This document shows, one piece after another, positions 54,236 to 63,745 of a DNA stretch of 64,000 nt. Below the pieces are notes generated by a model that saw only the letters and a list, made by a program, of their open reading frames with translations, ran no database searches and was not told the DNA's origin. The first letter of the stretch is position 1. Each line of letters opens with the position of its first letter. The stretch spans positions 2,604,001-2,668,000 of the forward strand of contig AP025763.1 of assembly GCA_027943745.1 (NCBI GenBank). The letters are read 5' to 3'. Source of the stretch: Neptuniibacter victor. Its GTDB lineage: Bacteria > Pseudomonadota > Gammaproteobacteria > Pseudomonadales > Balneatricaceae. A program made the position numbers and the translations under genes.

Positions 54236-55084
54236 ATGGGCGAAATCGTTGTTGCCGCTAAAGTTACACATGTGCCTTCTATGTTTATATCTGAAAGCCC
54301 AGGCCCTCTTCATGGCTGTCGTGATGCTGCCATCGAAGGTCTGAAAAAGATTGGCGACTTATGTCGTGAACGCGAAGTAGACACTATCGTCATCGCTGAT
54401 ACCCACTGGTTGGTAAATGCAGGGGTTCACATTAACGCAAAACCCGACATGTCCGGTGTATTTACGAGCACAGAATTCCCTCACTTTTTAAACAACATGC
54501 CTTTCAACCATGTCGGCGATCCGGAGCTTGGTCAGCTTATTGCTGAAACAGCGACAGAAAATGGCGTAAATACATTATGCCATCACGAAATAGAAACCCT
54601 AGATGTTCAATACGGCACATTAGTGCCATTACGTTATATGGGTATCTCCGACGATATCAAAGTCGTATCGATTGCCGGCTGGATGTACGATGCGGAGTTA
54701 GAAGAATCAAAAACAGTGGGTGAATCAATTCTTGAAGCAGTTAAAAAGTCTGACCGCAAAGTAGCCTTCCTTGCCAGCGGTTCTCTATCCCATCGAATCC
54801 CACCTAATACTGTTGTAGGTGACTATCTGTTTAAAATTAGCCGACCGCTAAATCAAGCTACAGATCTGATGGTTTTAGATATGTGGAAGCAAGGTCGTGC
54901 CAAAGAATTTCTTGAAATTCTTCCCAAATATGCACAAGACTGTGATGGTGAAGGAGGTATGCACGATACCGCAATGCTATTTGGCCTCTTAGGCTGGGAT
55001 AAATATGAAGGTTGCGCTGAGATCATGACCGAATACTTCCCGAGCTCAGGTACAGGGCAATGTAACGTCCTCTTCCCACTATAA
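54236..55084 (+). CDS. hpaD: 3,4-dihydroxyphenylacetate 2,3-dioxygenase-type extradiol dioxygenase (LigB fold)
   Basis: 282 residues from the ATG at 54236, close to the usual HpaD size. GAGGAT lies seven bases upstream. The family opening AAKVTHVPSMFISE, DTHWLVN (metal His), EFPHFLNNMPF, LEYGTLVPLRY-like segment, LASGSLSHRI, DCDGEGGMHDTAMLFGLLGW and SSGTGQCN all match HpaD. It would cut homoprotocatechuate meta to the hydroxyls with Fe(II) or Mn(II). The rest of the hpa pathway is not adjacent; the only neighbour is the AraC gene. Confidence 0.88.
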   Translation: MGEIVVAAKVTHVPSMFISESPGPLHGCRDAAIEGLKKIGDLCREREVDTIVIADTHWLVNAGVHINAKPDMSGVFTSTEFPHFLNNMPFNHVGDPELGQLIAETATENGVNTLCHHEIETLDVQYGTLVPLRYMGISDDIKVVSIAGWMYDAELEESKTVGESILEAVKKSDRKVAFLASGSLSHRIPPNTVVGDYLFKISRPLNQATDLMVLDMWKQGRAKEFLEILPKYAQDCDGEGGMHDTAMLFGLLGWDKYEGCAEIMTEYFPSSGTGQCNVLFPL

Positions 55085-55185
55085 GGTCCGTGCTCCGGTC
55101 ATAAGGCTTAGTTTTCCATAAGAGGGCTTTGCGCAAGGGCTTGATGACTCGCTTGTTGATATGCACAAGGGTTAATCGATTACCC

Positions 55186-56016
55186 TTAGCCCCCTACCTC
55201 AGTGATTGCCGGTGTTTTTACAATCACTGAGTGTTTTCGGCGTATCGCCTGCAAAGTGCCATCAGCTTTCATCTCCAACATCGCCTTTTGTAGCGCGCGC
55301 TTCAAAGAAGTTCTTTCATCCACAACCAACGCTTTAGACAGAGACATAAATCCTCCCCGCCTCTTTGTTATAGCGGGTTCGACCAGATGAATTTGACCGA
55401 TCAGGCCCATTTCACGAAGATAAAAAAGTGTCGGCTGTTTAGAGTGAACAACACCATCTAAACGCTGCATTGCCAGCATTTTAAGCATCTGATGAATATC
55501 ATTACCGGCGTAGCGTTGAAAATCACCTCTTTTCGCCGCTTGATCAAAATCAGCATTAATAGAAAAAGCCCTGTTCACACCAATTTTACGCTGTTTCAAG
55601 CTCGACAGATGACTGTTCGTTATCGCTGATTTGTTATAGGTAAATAGTGACATCTGAATCCAACGCAATGGTTCTGGCTCTATAAAATCTAAGTAGGTCC
55701 GGCGCTCCTCAGTGATAAAGGCTCCTAAAGTGCCATCAACAGCTCCGCTGCGCGCGGACGACAGGAGTCGCTTCCAAGGCATTAAAACTATATCAACCTC
55801 ATGGCCTGCTCGATTAAAAGCTGTTGTTGCAATCTCGACATCCATACCACGAATAACAAGATTTTCTTGATAACTATAAGGAGGGTAATCAGCAAGACCT
55901 GCGATGACGTAAGGACGGGCAAAAACTGTCGAGCTAAAAATTAATACAAAGCTTAACAAGCAATATCGAAGCCCGTTATTAAGGGAACTGAACCATATAC
56001 TGTCGTTCATTTTCAT
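55186..56016 (-). CDS. ABC-type amino-acid-like substrate-binding protein
   Basis: 276 residues from the ATG at 56016 (AGGG six bases upstream); several ATGs precede it. A signal peptide ends near FARPY. The family-3 solute-binding fold starts VIAGLADYPPYSYQENLVIRGMDVEIATTAF and has LMPWKRLLSSARSGAVDGTLGAF. No ABC permease or ATPase gene is next to it, so it may be a binding protein alone or work with a remote system. Substrate not determined. Confidence 0.8.
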   Translation of the reverse strand: MKMNDSIWFSSLNNGLRYCLLSFVLIFSSTVFARPYVIAGLADYPPYSYQENLVIRGMDVEIATTAFNRAGHEVDIVLMPWKRLLSSARSGAVDGTLGAFITEERRTYLDFIEPEPLRWIQMSLFTYNKSAITNSHLSSLKQRKIGVNRAFSINADFDQAAKRGDFQRYAGNDIHQMLKMLAMQRLDGVVHSKQPTLFYLREMGLIGQIHLVEPAITKRRGGFMSLSKALVVDERTSLKRALQKAMLEMKADGTLQAIRRKHSVIVKTPAITEVGG

Positions 56017-56103
56017 GCGCATCCCTAAAGCCATGTACCATATATGGATAATAGCACTAGATATTAGCCAAAACTAATATAAAAACCTACAATCAGCGAA
56101 CAG

Positions 56104-57033
56104 TTACATAATAAAACTAACCCACAACGACACACTCACCAGAGCTGCCAACGTCGAAAGCACAACGGTTAACGATGTCTCTTTCTCTTTTATATCGTAG
56201 CGAAGCGCCATAACATGAGCCAAAGCACCTGTTGGCAGAGCTGCGAGTAGTACGGCCGCTAAGAACCAATTCTGATCTTCCAAACCTGCCGCAGTAAAAA
56301 TTCCGAATGTGATCAATGGGTGAATGAGTAACTTCACCACCACTAACCAAACCAACTCACTTTTGCTTTGCTTAAGTGTTTTAAATTCTAAGCTAGCCCC
56401 TAAACAGAATAGAGCAACCGGGACCGTTGCTGGCGCTAATAGATCTAGGCTAGAGGAGAGAACAACAGGTAACTTCAACTCAATTGCCGATGCCAAAACA
56501 CCGAAAAAAGTCGCTACAAATATTGGGCTTCGAATCAATGATTTATCAAGAATGGTTAGAAATTGCTTCAGGCCCTTGCCATCCTGACGCTGACTTTCTA
56601 TTAAAAACTGAGTACCGCCTATCTGGAATACATTACCTAGTAGGATAATACTGATCATAGCACCATAGGCAGCTTCTCCCAGTAAACCAAAAACCATCGG
56701 AATGCCCATATAAGCATAATTGGAGAATGTCGCATTCAATCCGCGAATAACAAGCACCTCTTTATTTTCTTCCTTAAAGAAAAATTTACATCCCAAAACA
56801 GCTGTCATTGCAGTTAACATGACAGCGATAAGAAATGCCAAGAGGTACATTGGCTGAAATAAACTATCCAAAGACAGCTTATACACTGAATTAAATAACA
56901 GAGCGGGAACTGCAAAATAGTAAACAAACGTATTTAATGGCGCTAAAGACTGCTCAGCCAGAACCGTTCTTTTTCCGAGATAACCCAGGCCGATTAAAAT
57001 AAAAAGAGAAAGTATTGTCTCTATACCCGCCAT
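56104..57033 (-). CDS. AEC-family (auxin efflux carrier-type) transporter
   Basis: 309 residues from the ATG at 57033 with GGA six bases before; an ATG two codons earlier is also possible. Ten membrane helices in two halves: ILIGLGYLGKRTVLAEQSLAPLNTFVYYFAVPALLF, then FSNYAYMGIPMVFGLLGE, then PLITFGIFTAAGLEDQNWFLA. The family exports or exchanges organic acids. Divergent from the phasin gene. Confidence 0.85.
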   Translation of the reverse strand: MAGIETILSLFILIGLGYLGKRTVLAEQSLAPLNTFVYYFAVPALLFNSVYKLSLDSLFQPMYLLAFLIAVMLTAMTAVLGCKFFFKEENKEVLVIRGLNATFSNYAYMGIPMVFGLLGEAAYGAMISIILLGNVFQIGGTQFLIESQRQDGKGLKQFLTILDKSLIRSPIFVATFFGVLASAIELKLPVVLSSSLDLLAPATVPVALFCLGASLEFKTLKQSKSELVWLVVVKLLIHPLITFGIFTAAGLEDQNWFLAAVLLAALPTGALAHVMALRYDIKEKETSLTVVLSTLAALVSVSLWVSFIM

Positions 57034-57167
57034 AACCATTCCAATGATGTAAAAAATAAGCTGCCAATTAGACCAAGATGTCTAACTTAGGTCCAGACAT
57101 CATTCTTTAATAACACTGAATTACGATAGATACACAAGAAGGTGAATAGCCTTAGATTAACGATCGA

Positions 57168-57201
57168 AATATATTTTTGTGCACTGCAACAAAAATATAT
57201 T
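57168..57201. promoter_or_regulatory. PhaR-like palindrome upstream of the phasin -35
   Basis: AATATATTTTTG-TGCACTGCA-ACAAAAATATATT: near-perfect palindrome (one base missing in the left arm), with the TGCACTGCAACAAAA core typical of PhaR sites. It ends at the -35 hexamer. Confidence 0.65.
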
Positions 57202-57227
57202 GACTTGATCAAAAAACAGGCTAGAAT
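57200..57227 (+). promoter_or_regulatory. Sigma-70 promoter of the phasin gene
   Basis: TTGACT (57200-57205), 16-bp spacer, TAGAAT (57222-57227). The start of transcription should fall near 57234. Confidence 0.75.
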
Positions 57228-57237
57228 GATCATCATA

Positions 57238-57254
57238 TTGTTGCAGTGCAACAA
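57238..57254. promoter_or_regulatory. PhaR-like palindrome downstream of the phasin -10
   Basis: TTGTTGCA-G-TGCAACAA: perfect 8-bp arms around one central base. It covers the first transcribed bases, so a bound repressor would block initiation. Confidence 0.75.
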
Positions 57255-57276
57255 ACTAACTTTTAGGAGAACTAAG

Positions 57277-57582
57277 ATGACTAACACTGTTGATTTCCAG
57301 AAATCTTTCGACGCTCTACAGTCTCTAATGAACCTGCAGGCTGCAGCGATCACTAAATCTATCGAACAGCAGAAAAAGTCTGGCGAACAGCTAACTTCTT
57401 TCTTCCAGTCTGAAGCTGAAAAAGCAAAAGACCTTAAAACTCCAGAAGAACTAATCAAGTTCAACATGGAAGCTAACAAAGCTCTTTTCGAATTACTTAA
57501 AGGCCAAGGCGAAGCTTTCACTTCTATCGCGAACGAAACTCGTGAAGCTGCTCTTACTGAACTGCAGTCAATCACTAAGTAA
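57277..57582 (+). CDS. Phasin
   Basis: 101 residues from the ATG at 57277, with AGGAG seven bases before it. An upstream in-frame extension is not supported. Helical, Lys- and Glu-rich and repetitive (SIEQQKKSGEQLTSFFQSEAEKAKDLKTPEELIKFNMEANKALFEL), the phasin-2-like pattern of polyhydroxyalkanoate granule-surface proteins. Codon choice is strongly biased (for example CTA/CTT leucine with GAA/AAA), as expected of an abundant protein. A minus-strand frame at 57087-57590 over it is a shadow. Confidence 0.85.
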   Translation: MTNTVDFQKSFDALQSLMNLQAAAITKSIEQQKKSGEQLTSFFQSEAEKAKDLKTPEELIKFNMEANKALFELLKGQGEAFTSIANETREAALTELQSITK

Positions 57583-57596
57583 TTGATCATTTTCTT

Positions 57597-57625
57597 AAAA
57601 GCCGGGCATTGCCCGGCTTTTTTTT
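57597..57625 (+). terminator. Intrinsic terminator of the phasin gene
   Basis: GCCGGGC-ATT-GCCCGGC followed by TTTTTTTT; 7-bp stem and 8-T run. Confidence 0.95.
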
Positions 57626-57778
57626 GCCTTTTTTTCTTGTTTTAGCTCGTTTTCAACGGTAACTTCACTATGATGTGAATATAAGCGTACGCGAATAAAC
57701 CGTTGCGTTTAGGTGTATCACTGTTGATATACCCAATAATAATACTCTTCAGGGTATTAAGTCGTATGAGGGTTACTT

Positions 57779-58981
57779 GTGATTGAGCAAATTCTATTAG
57801 CTAGGCAACCCATTCTCGATGCTAACTGCGAAACCGTTGGTTATGAGCTGCTTTATAGAGACTCAGACGGCTGCCCTCCAGGTGAGATTTTCGATGGTAC
57901 TACGGCAACATGCCAAGTGCTTATTAACGCCTATACAGGTGTTCTCCATAAAGGCGGTATGCGAACGCTCCCTGCGTTTATGAATGTTAATGAAGAACTA
58001 CTCTTTCACGACCTACCCAGCTTTGCTGCAGACAATGTCGTTTTGGAAATTGTCGAAGATGTGCCCATTAATGAACGGACAGCGGCACGTATTAAAGAGC
58101 TATCCGCATTAGGCTTTAAAATCGCTTTAGATGACTTCATCTGGAAAGATGAATTTGCGCAAATTATGGATGTTGTCGATATCGTTAAAATCGATGTCCT
58201 AGAATTAAAAGGTAAAGCGCTTTTCCTTACCCTTGAGAAACTAGATCCCTATAAAGTAACGCTTCTTGCTGAAAAAGTTGAAACCTTAGTAGAGTTCAAC
58301 CGCTTTAGAAAACTTGGCTTCCATCTATTTCAAGGCTATTTCTTCGCCTATCCTGAAGTTGTCGAGGGTAAACGGGTCAGCGGTAGCGAGCTGACCATGA
58401 TGGAACTACTGTCTGAACTAGGTAATCCAGATGCAACCCCAGAAGGGCTTGAAACCATTATTTCAAAAGACCCTCGCCTTGCGGTGAGGTTATTAAAGAT
58501 AGTTAACTCTGCCACATTCTCACTCCAGCGCTCGATCTCGACCATTAGTGAAGCGATTGTCTTACTCGGTCTAAATGAGCTTAAGCGTTGGGCACTCATC
58601 GTTTCGCTCTCTGGCACACTCGACGTGGCTGACGAACTGTGTCGTGAACTACTGATCCGAGCAAAAATGTGCGAGCACATTGCCCCCCAATACAATTCCG
58701 AGTCGGGGTTATCTTTCCTCGTGGGTATTCTATCGGGTGCAGATGCGCTTTTCTCAATTCCTATGGAAGAGTTAAGCTCACATATATCCCTAAGTGATGC
58801 AGTCAATACTGCACTGGTTGATCGACAAGGCGAACTTGGACTAATGCTCAATGATGTCATCAACTTTTCGCGCTATGAATGGGACCTCCTTTCTGGACAA
58901 GTAGAAGAAACGCAGCTGTTAGAAGCACAATCTGCCGCAATAAAATGGGCGATTGAAAGCCAAAAAGCTGCGGCGGCCTAA
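57779..58981 (+). CDS. EAL-HDOD domain signalling protein (YuxH-like)
   Basis: 400 residues from a GTG with GAGGG six bases upstream. An N-terminal EAL-type domain (about 1-200) has ARQPILDANCETVGYELLYRDSD, LEIVEDV, IALDDFIW, VKIDVLEL and QGYFFAYPEV. The EAL signature is altered (ELLYR) and the DDFGTGYSSL loop is reduced to LDDFIWKDE, so enzyme activity is doubtful. The C-terminal HDOD domain (about 205-395, LSELGNPDATPEGLETIISKDPRLAVRLLKIVNSA) is typical of regulators. Probable c-di-GMP-related adaptor. Confidence 0.88.
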   Translation: MIEQILLARQPILDANCETVGYELLYRDSDGCPPGEIFDGTTATCQVLINAYTGVLHKGGMRTLPAFMNVNEELLFHDLPSFAADNVVLEIVEDVPINERTAARIKELSALGFKIALDDFIWKDEFAQIMDVVDIVKIDVLELKGKALFLTLEKLDPYKVTLLAEKVETLVEFNRFRKLGFHLFQGYFFAYPEVVEGKRVSGSELTMMELLSELGNPDATPEGLETIISKDPRLAVRLLKIVNSATFSLQRSISTISEAIVLLGLNELKRWALIVSLSGTLDVADELCRELLIRAKMCEHIAPQYNSESGLSFLVGILSGADALFSIPMEELSSHISLSDAVNTALVDRQGELGLMLNDVINFSRYEWDLLSGQVEETQLLEAQSAAIKWAIESQKAAAA

Positions 58982-59104
58982 GTCAGAAAAGCCTGACGTT
59001 ACTCACTACCAACTGATTTGGACTAGCATTAGTGTTAGTTTCCCTCTACACCTTTCTATTCTAAAATTAACTCAGTTGTAGGCTCTCCAAGACAGGATGT
59101 CATT

Positions 59105-59485
59105 ATGAGTATTTTTGTGACTAGCCTCGGTGCGACTGATAATGAGATTTGTGCACCTATCAGCCAATCAATTCTGAATTTAATGAATAAGAAAGGCTAT
59201 AAGTTTCGAGGTATTCCCGCGATCGAATCAAACATCGTTATTGAGAAAAACGAAGTCGAATATACACTCAATAGCTGTCACCATAAAACCAGCCCAATGA
59301 TCTTCTCTTTCAACGAAGTCAGTAAATTTGTCGATGGCTATAAACTGGCAGATTCAATTTCGGAGCCATTGCTGAACATGGTTTATGAGAAGCTAATAGA
59401 ACTTGAAAAACTTACCAGCCAACACTGCACACATAACAGAAGCTGTGCCGACTGCTCTTTAATCTCTCGCGAAGAAATTTCTTAA
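59105..59485 (+). CDS. Protein of unknown function with Cys-rich end
   Basis: 126 residues. AGGA lies seven bases before the ATG. Mixed fold, with a C-terminal H-C-x5-C-x2-C cluster (QHCTHNRSCADCS) at about residues 108-120 that could bind metal or form disulfides. Follows the EAL-HDOD gene by 123 bp in the same direction and is convergent with the hydrogenase maturation operon. Family not recognised. Confidence 0.6.
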   Translation: MSIFVTSLGATDNEICAPISQSILNLMNKKGYKFRGIPAIESNIVIEKNEVEYTLNSCHHKTSPMIFSFNEVSKFVDGYKLADSISEPLLNMVYEKLIELEKLTSQHCTHNRSCADCSLISREEIS

Positions 59486-59506
59486 AAGCGTCCAAGCGCT
59501 AACAGC

Positions 59507-61282
59507 CTAAGCTTCGGCTAATTGAGTCGCTGCTGTAATGTTACGGTGATTAGCTAAATAGGCCGGTGTACGCGCTTTAGGCAGTTTTTCCACAAAATGA
59601 TAGCGTGCAACATGGTAACTAGGATCAAAACCAAAGAAATTCAAATTCATTTGCGTTAGTTCTTCCTCTCTATACTGCGCCAACGGTTTACCCAGCTCGT
59701 CCTTTTCTCGTTGTAAATTTTTAAGCGCGATCTGCTGGGCTAATTCAGTACTTTTCGCAACCTGCTGCGCTTTGATTTTAACTTGCTGTACAAAATCATC
59801 TCGACTTGCATTAATGCATTCATCGATCAGACCTATTTCAGCCCCTAGCTGAGCGGAGATAGGTAAACGGTTATGCATCAGAGTCATCGCTGTATCCGGC
59901 CCTACTCTTTTTGGTAACAGGTAAGTCCAATATTCAGAGCCATACAAATTACCCATCGATTTATAATGGGGATTCAATATTGTGCTATGCCGTGCCAATA
60001 CTTTATTCGCAGAAAGCGCCATGAATACGCCACCTGCTCCTGCATTGCCCTGCATTGCTACAAATGTCATTTGCTTAGGCGTATTGATAATCTCTAAGCA
60101 AAGGTCATTCATCGCATTAATATTGCTCCAAGACTCTTCAGCAGGGCTTTGTGCTGCTTCAATTTGGTTTAAATGGATTCCGTTAGACCAGTATTCAGCA
60201 CCGCCCAATAAAACCAACACCTTAATCTTTTCTTCTTTCGCTTGAGCAACGGCTGCTTGTAATCGTTGACACTGCTGAGTGTCCATCGCACCGTTATAAA
60301 AATCAAAATGTAGATACCCGACTTCCCCCTCTTGACGGTATCGAATCTCTTGCCACGTTGCGTGAAGCGGTACATCTGCAGGTGCTAATGGCAGATCCAT
60401 GACGCGAGCTGACTCAGGCGCCCGCTGTATCTGTTCACCCAGTAAGTAGGTTGCTGGAAGCTTAAAACTAAACTCTCCATCAGTGGCAGATGCTAAACGA
60501 AGATGGGTTACCCATACCGCCCCATCAATGGTTGCAAAACAAACCGCCCGATCACGGGTTGCGATGATCGAACCAGGCTGAGCGTTTGATTGATTGCTTA
60601 AAGCTTTCGCCTCATCATTATCTACAATCGCGTTATAAAGGTAATACTCTCTGCCCGCTATCGTCTCTTTAACACCGGGTTGCGAGTCTGCTGCTCTTAT
60701 TTTTTTAAAAACAGTCTCACTATCATCGACTCGCCAATCGATGCTTCGCAGCTCCTGCGACATTAAACCGTTCCACTGACCTTTAATAGTGGGATCCTCA
60801 TAATTCAGCGGCTCTGGTTGGTATTCACCTTGCTCTATACGCTCAAGCGTTAAGGTGACTGCCTCTACAGCCGCCTCGGTCACCTCATTACGATAAAGGC
60901 TACTTTTACTGGCGCAACTCATAGGAAATTCTACACTAGCCCATATATCACCAGCATCCATCTCCTCTACCGCTTCTAGACAGGTAACGCCCCAGCTCTT
61001 CTGCTCTGTCATAATCGCCCAATCGATCGATGAAGGGCCTCTGTCACCCTTAATACCTGGATGAACAATAATGCAACGATGCTCTCGCCAGATGGATTCA
61101 GGAATCGGCCGCTTAAGAAAAGGCGCAATAATTAACTCTGGTTTAAAAAGCGCGACAGCTTGCTCTGCCACAGCATCGTTAATATCAAATTCGATACTCA
61201 CCTGATGGCCAAGCGTCGTTAACTCGATATACAAGCGTTGGGTTAAGCTATTGAATCCATGAGTTAAGAATAAAATACGCAT
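59507..61282 (-). CDS. hoxX: Hydrogenase maturation protein HoxX (HypX)
   Basis: 591 residues with two parts: an N-terminal formyltransferase-like domain (HPGIKGDRGPSSIDWAI, EAVEEMDAGDIWAS, residues ~1-280) and a C-terminal crotonase/enoyl-CoA-hydratase-like domain (LLGGAEYWSNGIHL, GNAGAGGVFMALSANKVLAR). HoxX makes CO from formyl-CoA for the Fe(CN)2CO centre of [NiFe] hydrogenases, useful under oxic conditions. The start overlaps the hypE stop by one base (TAATG). Last gene of the operon here. Confidence 0.92.
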   Translation of the reverse strand: MRILFLTHGFNSLTQRLYIELTTLGHQVSIEFDINDAVAEQAVALFKPELIIAPFLKRPIPESIWREHRCIIVHPGIKGDRGPSSIDWAIMTEQKSWGVTCLEAVEEMDAGDIWASVEFPMSCASKSSLYRNEVTEAAVEAVTLTLERIEQGEYQPEPLNYEDPTIKGQWNGLMSQELRSIDWRVDDSETVFKKIRAADSQPGVKETIAGREYYLYNAIVDNDEAKALSNQSNAQPGSIIATRDRAVCFATIDGAVWVTHLRLASATDGEFSFKLPATYLLGEQIQRAPESARVMDLPLAPADVPLHATWQEIRYRQEGEVGYLHFDFYNGAMDTQQCQRLQAAVAQAKEEKIKVLVLLGGAEYWSNGIHLNQIEAAQSPAEESWSNINAMNDLCLEIINTPKQMTFVAMQGNAGAGGVFMALSANKVLARHSTILNPHYKSMGNLYGSEYWTYLLPKRVGPDTAMTLMHNRLPISAQLGAEIGLIDECINASRDDFVQQVKIKAQQVAKSTELAQQIALKNLQREKDELGKPLAQYREEELTQMNLNFFGFDPSYHVARYHFVEKLPKARTPAYLANHRNITAATQLAEA

Positions 61283-62328
61283 TAGCAGATCCTCGGTAGC
61301 TGTTCACCGTTAATCCAATCAACCATACGGCTACCACCAAAAGCGGTTTTCATCTGTACAAACTGCAGCTCATCTTCCATCACTTCACCAATAATCGTCG
61401 CATCATGGCCTTTTGGATGTGCTCGCATTACCGCTAACAATTGCTCAGCCTTTTCCGGCGGGCAAAAAGCGACTAACTTACCCTCATTAGCCACAAATAA
61501 TGGATCTAAGCCTAAGAACTCACATGCGGCTTTAACTTGTGGTTTAACAGGAATCTCAGTTTCATAAATTTGCATCCCCACTTGGGCTTGCTGCGCAATC
61601 TCATTAAGCGTGGCCGATAAGCCTCCTCGTGTAGGGTCACGTAAACAATGGATATCCGGCACAACTTCAACCATCGCGGCAACTAGGTCATGCAGCGACT
61701 GGCTATCCGATTCAATGGTCGTTTCAAACGTTAAGTTTTCACGCTGAGACATGATGGCAACACCATGATCACCTAAACTGCCAGAAACCAGAATCTTATC
61801 GCCTGCACGCACTTGAGCTGATCCCATACTAACGCCCACAGGCACGACACCCACACCGGTTGTCGTAATGAAACAGCCATCGCCTTTACCACGCTCAACT
61901 ACCTTTGTATCACCGGTAACAATGGCCACTCCGGCCTCTTCTGCAGCGGTAGCCATCGACTGAACAATCCGCGCTAAGTCGGCAAGTGGATAACCCTCTT
62001 CTAATATGAATCCGGCTGATAAGTACTTGGGCACCGCACCCGACATAGCAACATCATTTACCGTACCGTGAACAGATAAACTGCCGATATCACCTCCAGG
62101 AAAAAACAGCGGTGAGATCACATGACTATCGGTAGCCATCACCACTTTTCCTGCAGGCAGGTCAAAGCATGCTTGATCATTCATCTGCTCTAACCACGGA
62201 TTAGAAAAAGCGTTTAGAAACAGTTCATCAATCAACTGAGCCATCGCTTTACCACCGCTGCCATGGACCATCTCAACCTTGCCTTTACGCAGATCTAAGG
62301 TATTTGTATAGCGTCGTTTCTCACTCAT
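61282..62328 (-). CDS. hypE: Hydrogenase maturation protein HypE
   Basis: 348 residues. VEMVHGSGGKAMAQLIDELF at the start, DRDLARIV-type segments, DPTRGGLSATLNEIA in the AIR-synthase fold, and the C-terminal PRIC whose last Cys takes the carbamoyl from HypF to make the thiocyanate ligand. ATP-dependent. Fourteen bases after the hypD stop codon. Confidence 0.96.
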   Translation of the reverse strand: MSEKRRYTNTLDLRKGKVEMVHGSGGKAMAQLIDELFLNAFSNPWLEQMNDQACFDLPAGKVVMATDSHVISPLFFPGGDIGSLSVHGTVNDVAMSGAVPKYLSAGFILEEGYPLADLARIVQSMATAAEEAGVAIVTGDTKVVERGKGDGCFITTTGVGVVPVGVSMGSAQVRAGDKILVSGSLGDHGVAIMSQRENLTFETTIESDSQSLHDLVAAMVEVVPDIHCLRDPTRGGLSATLNEIAQQAQVGMQIYETEIPVKPQVKAACEFLGLDPLFVANEGKLVAFCPPEKAEQLLAVMRAHPKGHDATIIGEVMEDELQFVQMKTAFGGSRMVDWINGEQLPRIC

Positions 62329-62342
62329 TATCTAAGTCTCGT

Positions 62343-63500
62343 TTAGGCTGCTGGGTGGGATTTATCACTTGCAAACGTGCGTTCCTGAAAACGACCATAA
62401 CTATAATAAGCCGCGCAGGCGCCTTCACTAGATACCATACAAGATCCTAAAGGATTCTCAGGAGTGCAAGGATCACCAAACAAAGAACAATCACGTGGCG
62501 ATTTTACCCCACGTAAAATAGCACCACATTCACACGCTTTATTCTCACGAGTACTTAGGTAATCGACGGTGAAGCGCTGCTCGGCATCAAATTCAGCAAA
62601 GGCTTGCTTTATTTTCAATGCGCTATAAGGCACAACGCCTAAGCCACGCCATTCAAAAGAGCGACGCAGTTCAAACGTATCAGCCACCACCTGCTTGGCT
62701 TTAGGGTTACCCTCGTAGGTCACCGCTCTGGCAAACTCATTCTCTACTTCAGCTCTTCCTTGATTGATCTGACGTACTAACATTAAGATCGCTTGCAGAA
62801 CATCGAGGGGTTCAAAGCCTGCAATAACAACCGGTTTTTGATACTCATCAGCAAAATAGTGATAGGGCTGAGAACCGATAACAGTACTCACATGTGCCGG
62901 ACCGATAAAACCATCTAAAGGTAAAATGCCTAGTTCACGCACTTCCGGTGACTCAAGGATGTTACTAATGGCTGCAGGTGTTAAAACGTGATTGCAGTAG
63001 ACACTAAAGTTTTTGAGACCTAAACGCTTAGCTTGATTGATGACTAATGCTGTCGGCGGTGTTGTAGTTTCAAAACCAATGGCAAAAAAGACCACTTCTT
63101 TATCAGGGTTCTCTTGGGCAATTCGCAACGCATCCATACATGAGTACACCATGCGCACATCTGCACCTTCAGCCTTGGCCTTAAGCAAACTACGTTTACG
63201 TGACCCCGGCACCCGAAGCATATCGCCATATGAGCATAAGATAACCTCATGAGTAACCGCTAACTCAATTGCAGCATCCAACCTCGGTATAGGTAATACG
63301 CAGACAGGACAGCCAGGCCCATGGATCATTTTGACATTAGCCGGTAACAGATCAGGGATGCCATAACGAAAGATTGCATGGGTATGCCCCCCACAAAATT
63401 CCATAAAGTTATATTCGTGCTCGGGCTGAGCTTCTGCACAAATTTTTGCAGCGATCTCTTGGGCTAACTGACCATCGCGATACTCATCAACATATTTCAT
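62343..63500 (-). CDS. hypD: Hydrogenase maturation protein HypD
   Basis: 385 residues. [49 protein letters not shown], and a C-terminal Cys cluster ([36 protein letters not shown]) for the [4Fe-4S] centre. It overlaps hypC by 4 bp (ATGA). It works with HypC to assemble the Fe(CN)2CO unit. Confidence 0.97.
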   Translation of the reverse strand: MKYVDEYRDGQLAQEIAAKICAEAQPEHEYNFMEFCGGHTHAIFRYGIPDLLPANVKMIHGPGCPVCVLPIPRLDAAIELAVTHEVILCSYGDMLRVPGSRKRSLLKAKAEGADVRMVYSCMDALRIAQENPDKEVVFFAIGFETTTPPTALVINQAKRLGLKNFSVYCNHVLTPAAISNILESPEVRELGILPLDGFIGPAHVSTVIGSQPYHYFADEYQKPVVIAGFEPLDVLQAILMLVRQINQGRAEVENEFARAVTYEGNPKAKQVVADTFELRRSFEWRGLGVVPYSALKIKQAFAEFDAEQRFTVDYLSTRENKACECGAILRGVKSPRDCSLFGDPCTPENPLGSCMVSSEGACAAYYSYGRFQERTFASDKSHPAA

Positions 63501-63745
63501 TGTGAGGCCTCTATCGACTCTTTTTGGCTGAGCTCATCTAATTCTGCAAAGAGCGCTAAAGTGCGTTCAGCTTCCTCAGGATCTATTTTATTGAGCGCAT
63601 ACCCAACGTGCATAATGACGTAGTCGCCTACGGCTAAGTCACTAATCAACGCAATATTTATCTCTTTTCGTACCCCACCAATATCGGCAATGGCCGTTTC
63701 AGCTCCGATAATTTCTTCAACACGAACAGGAATTGCTAAACACAT
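63497..63745 (-). CDS. hypC: Hydrogenase maturation chaperone HypC
   Basis: 82 residues with the strict N-terminal MCLAIPVRV (Cys2 binds the iron unit) and [17 protein letters not shown]. It starts ten bases inside the end of hypF, so all genes are translated together. Confidence 0.97.
   Translation of the reverse strand: MCLAIPVRVEEIIGAETAIADIGGVRKEINIALISDLAVGDYVIMHVGYALNKIDPEEAERTLALFAELDELSQKESIEASQ

Noticed and set aside
57087-57590. 167-codon minus-strand frame over the phasin gene
   Set aside because: It is the reverse of a codon-biased phasin gene; low-complexity Ser/Leu product, overlaps the phasin promoter.
58348-58863. 171-codon minus-strand frame in the EAL-HDOD gene
   Set aside because: Ser-rich shadow of a well-supported gene.
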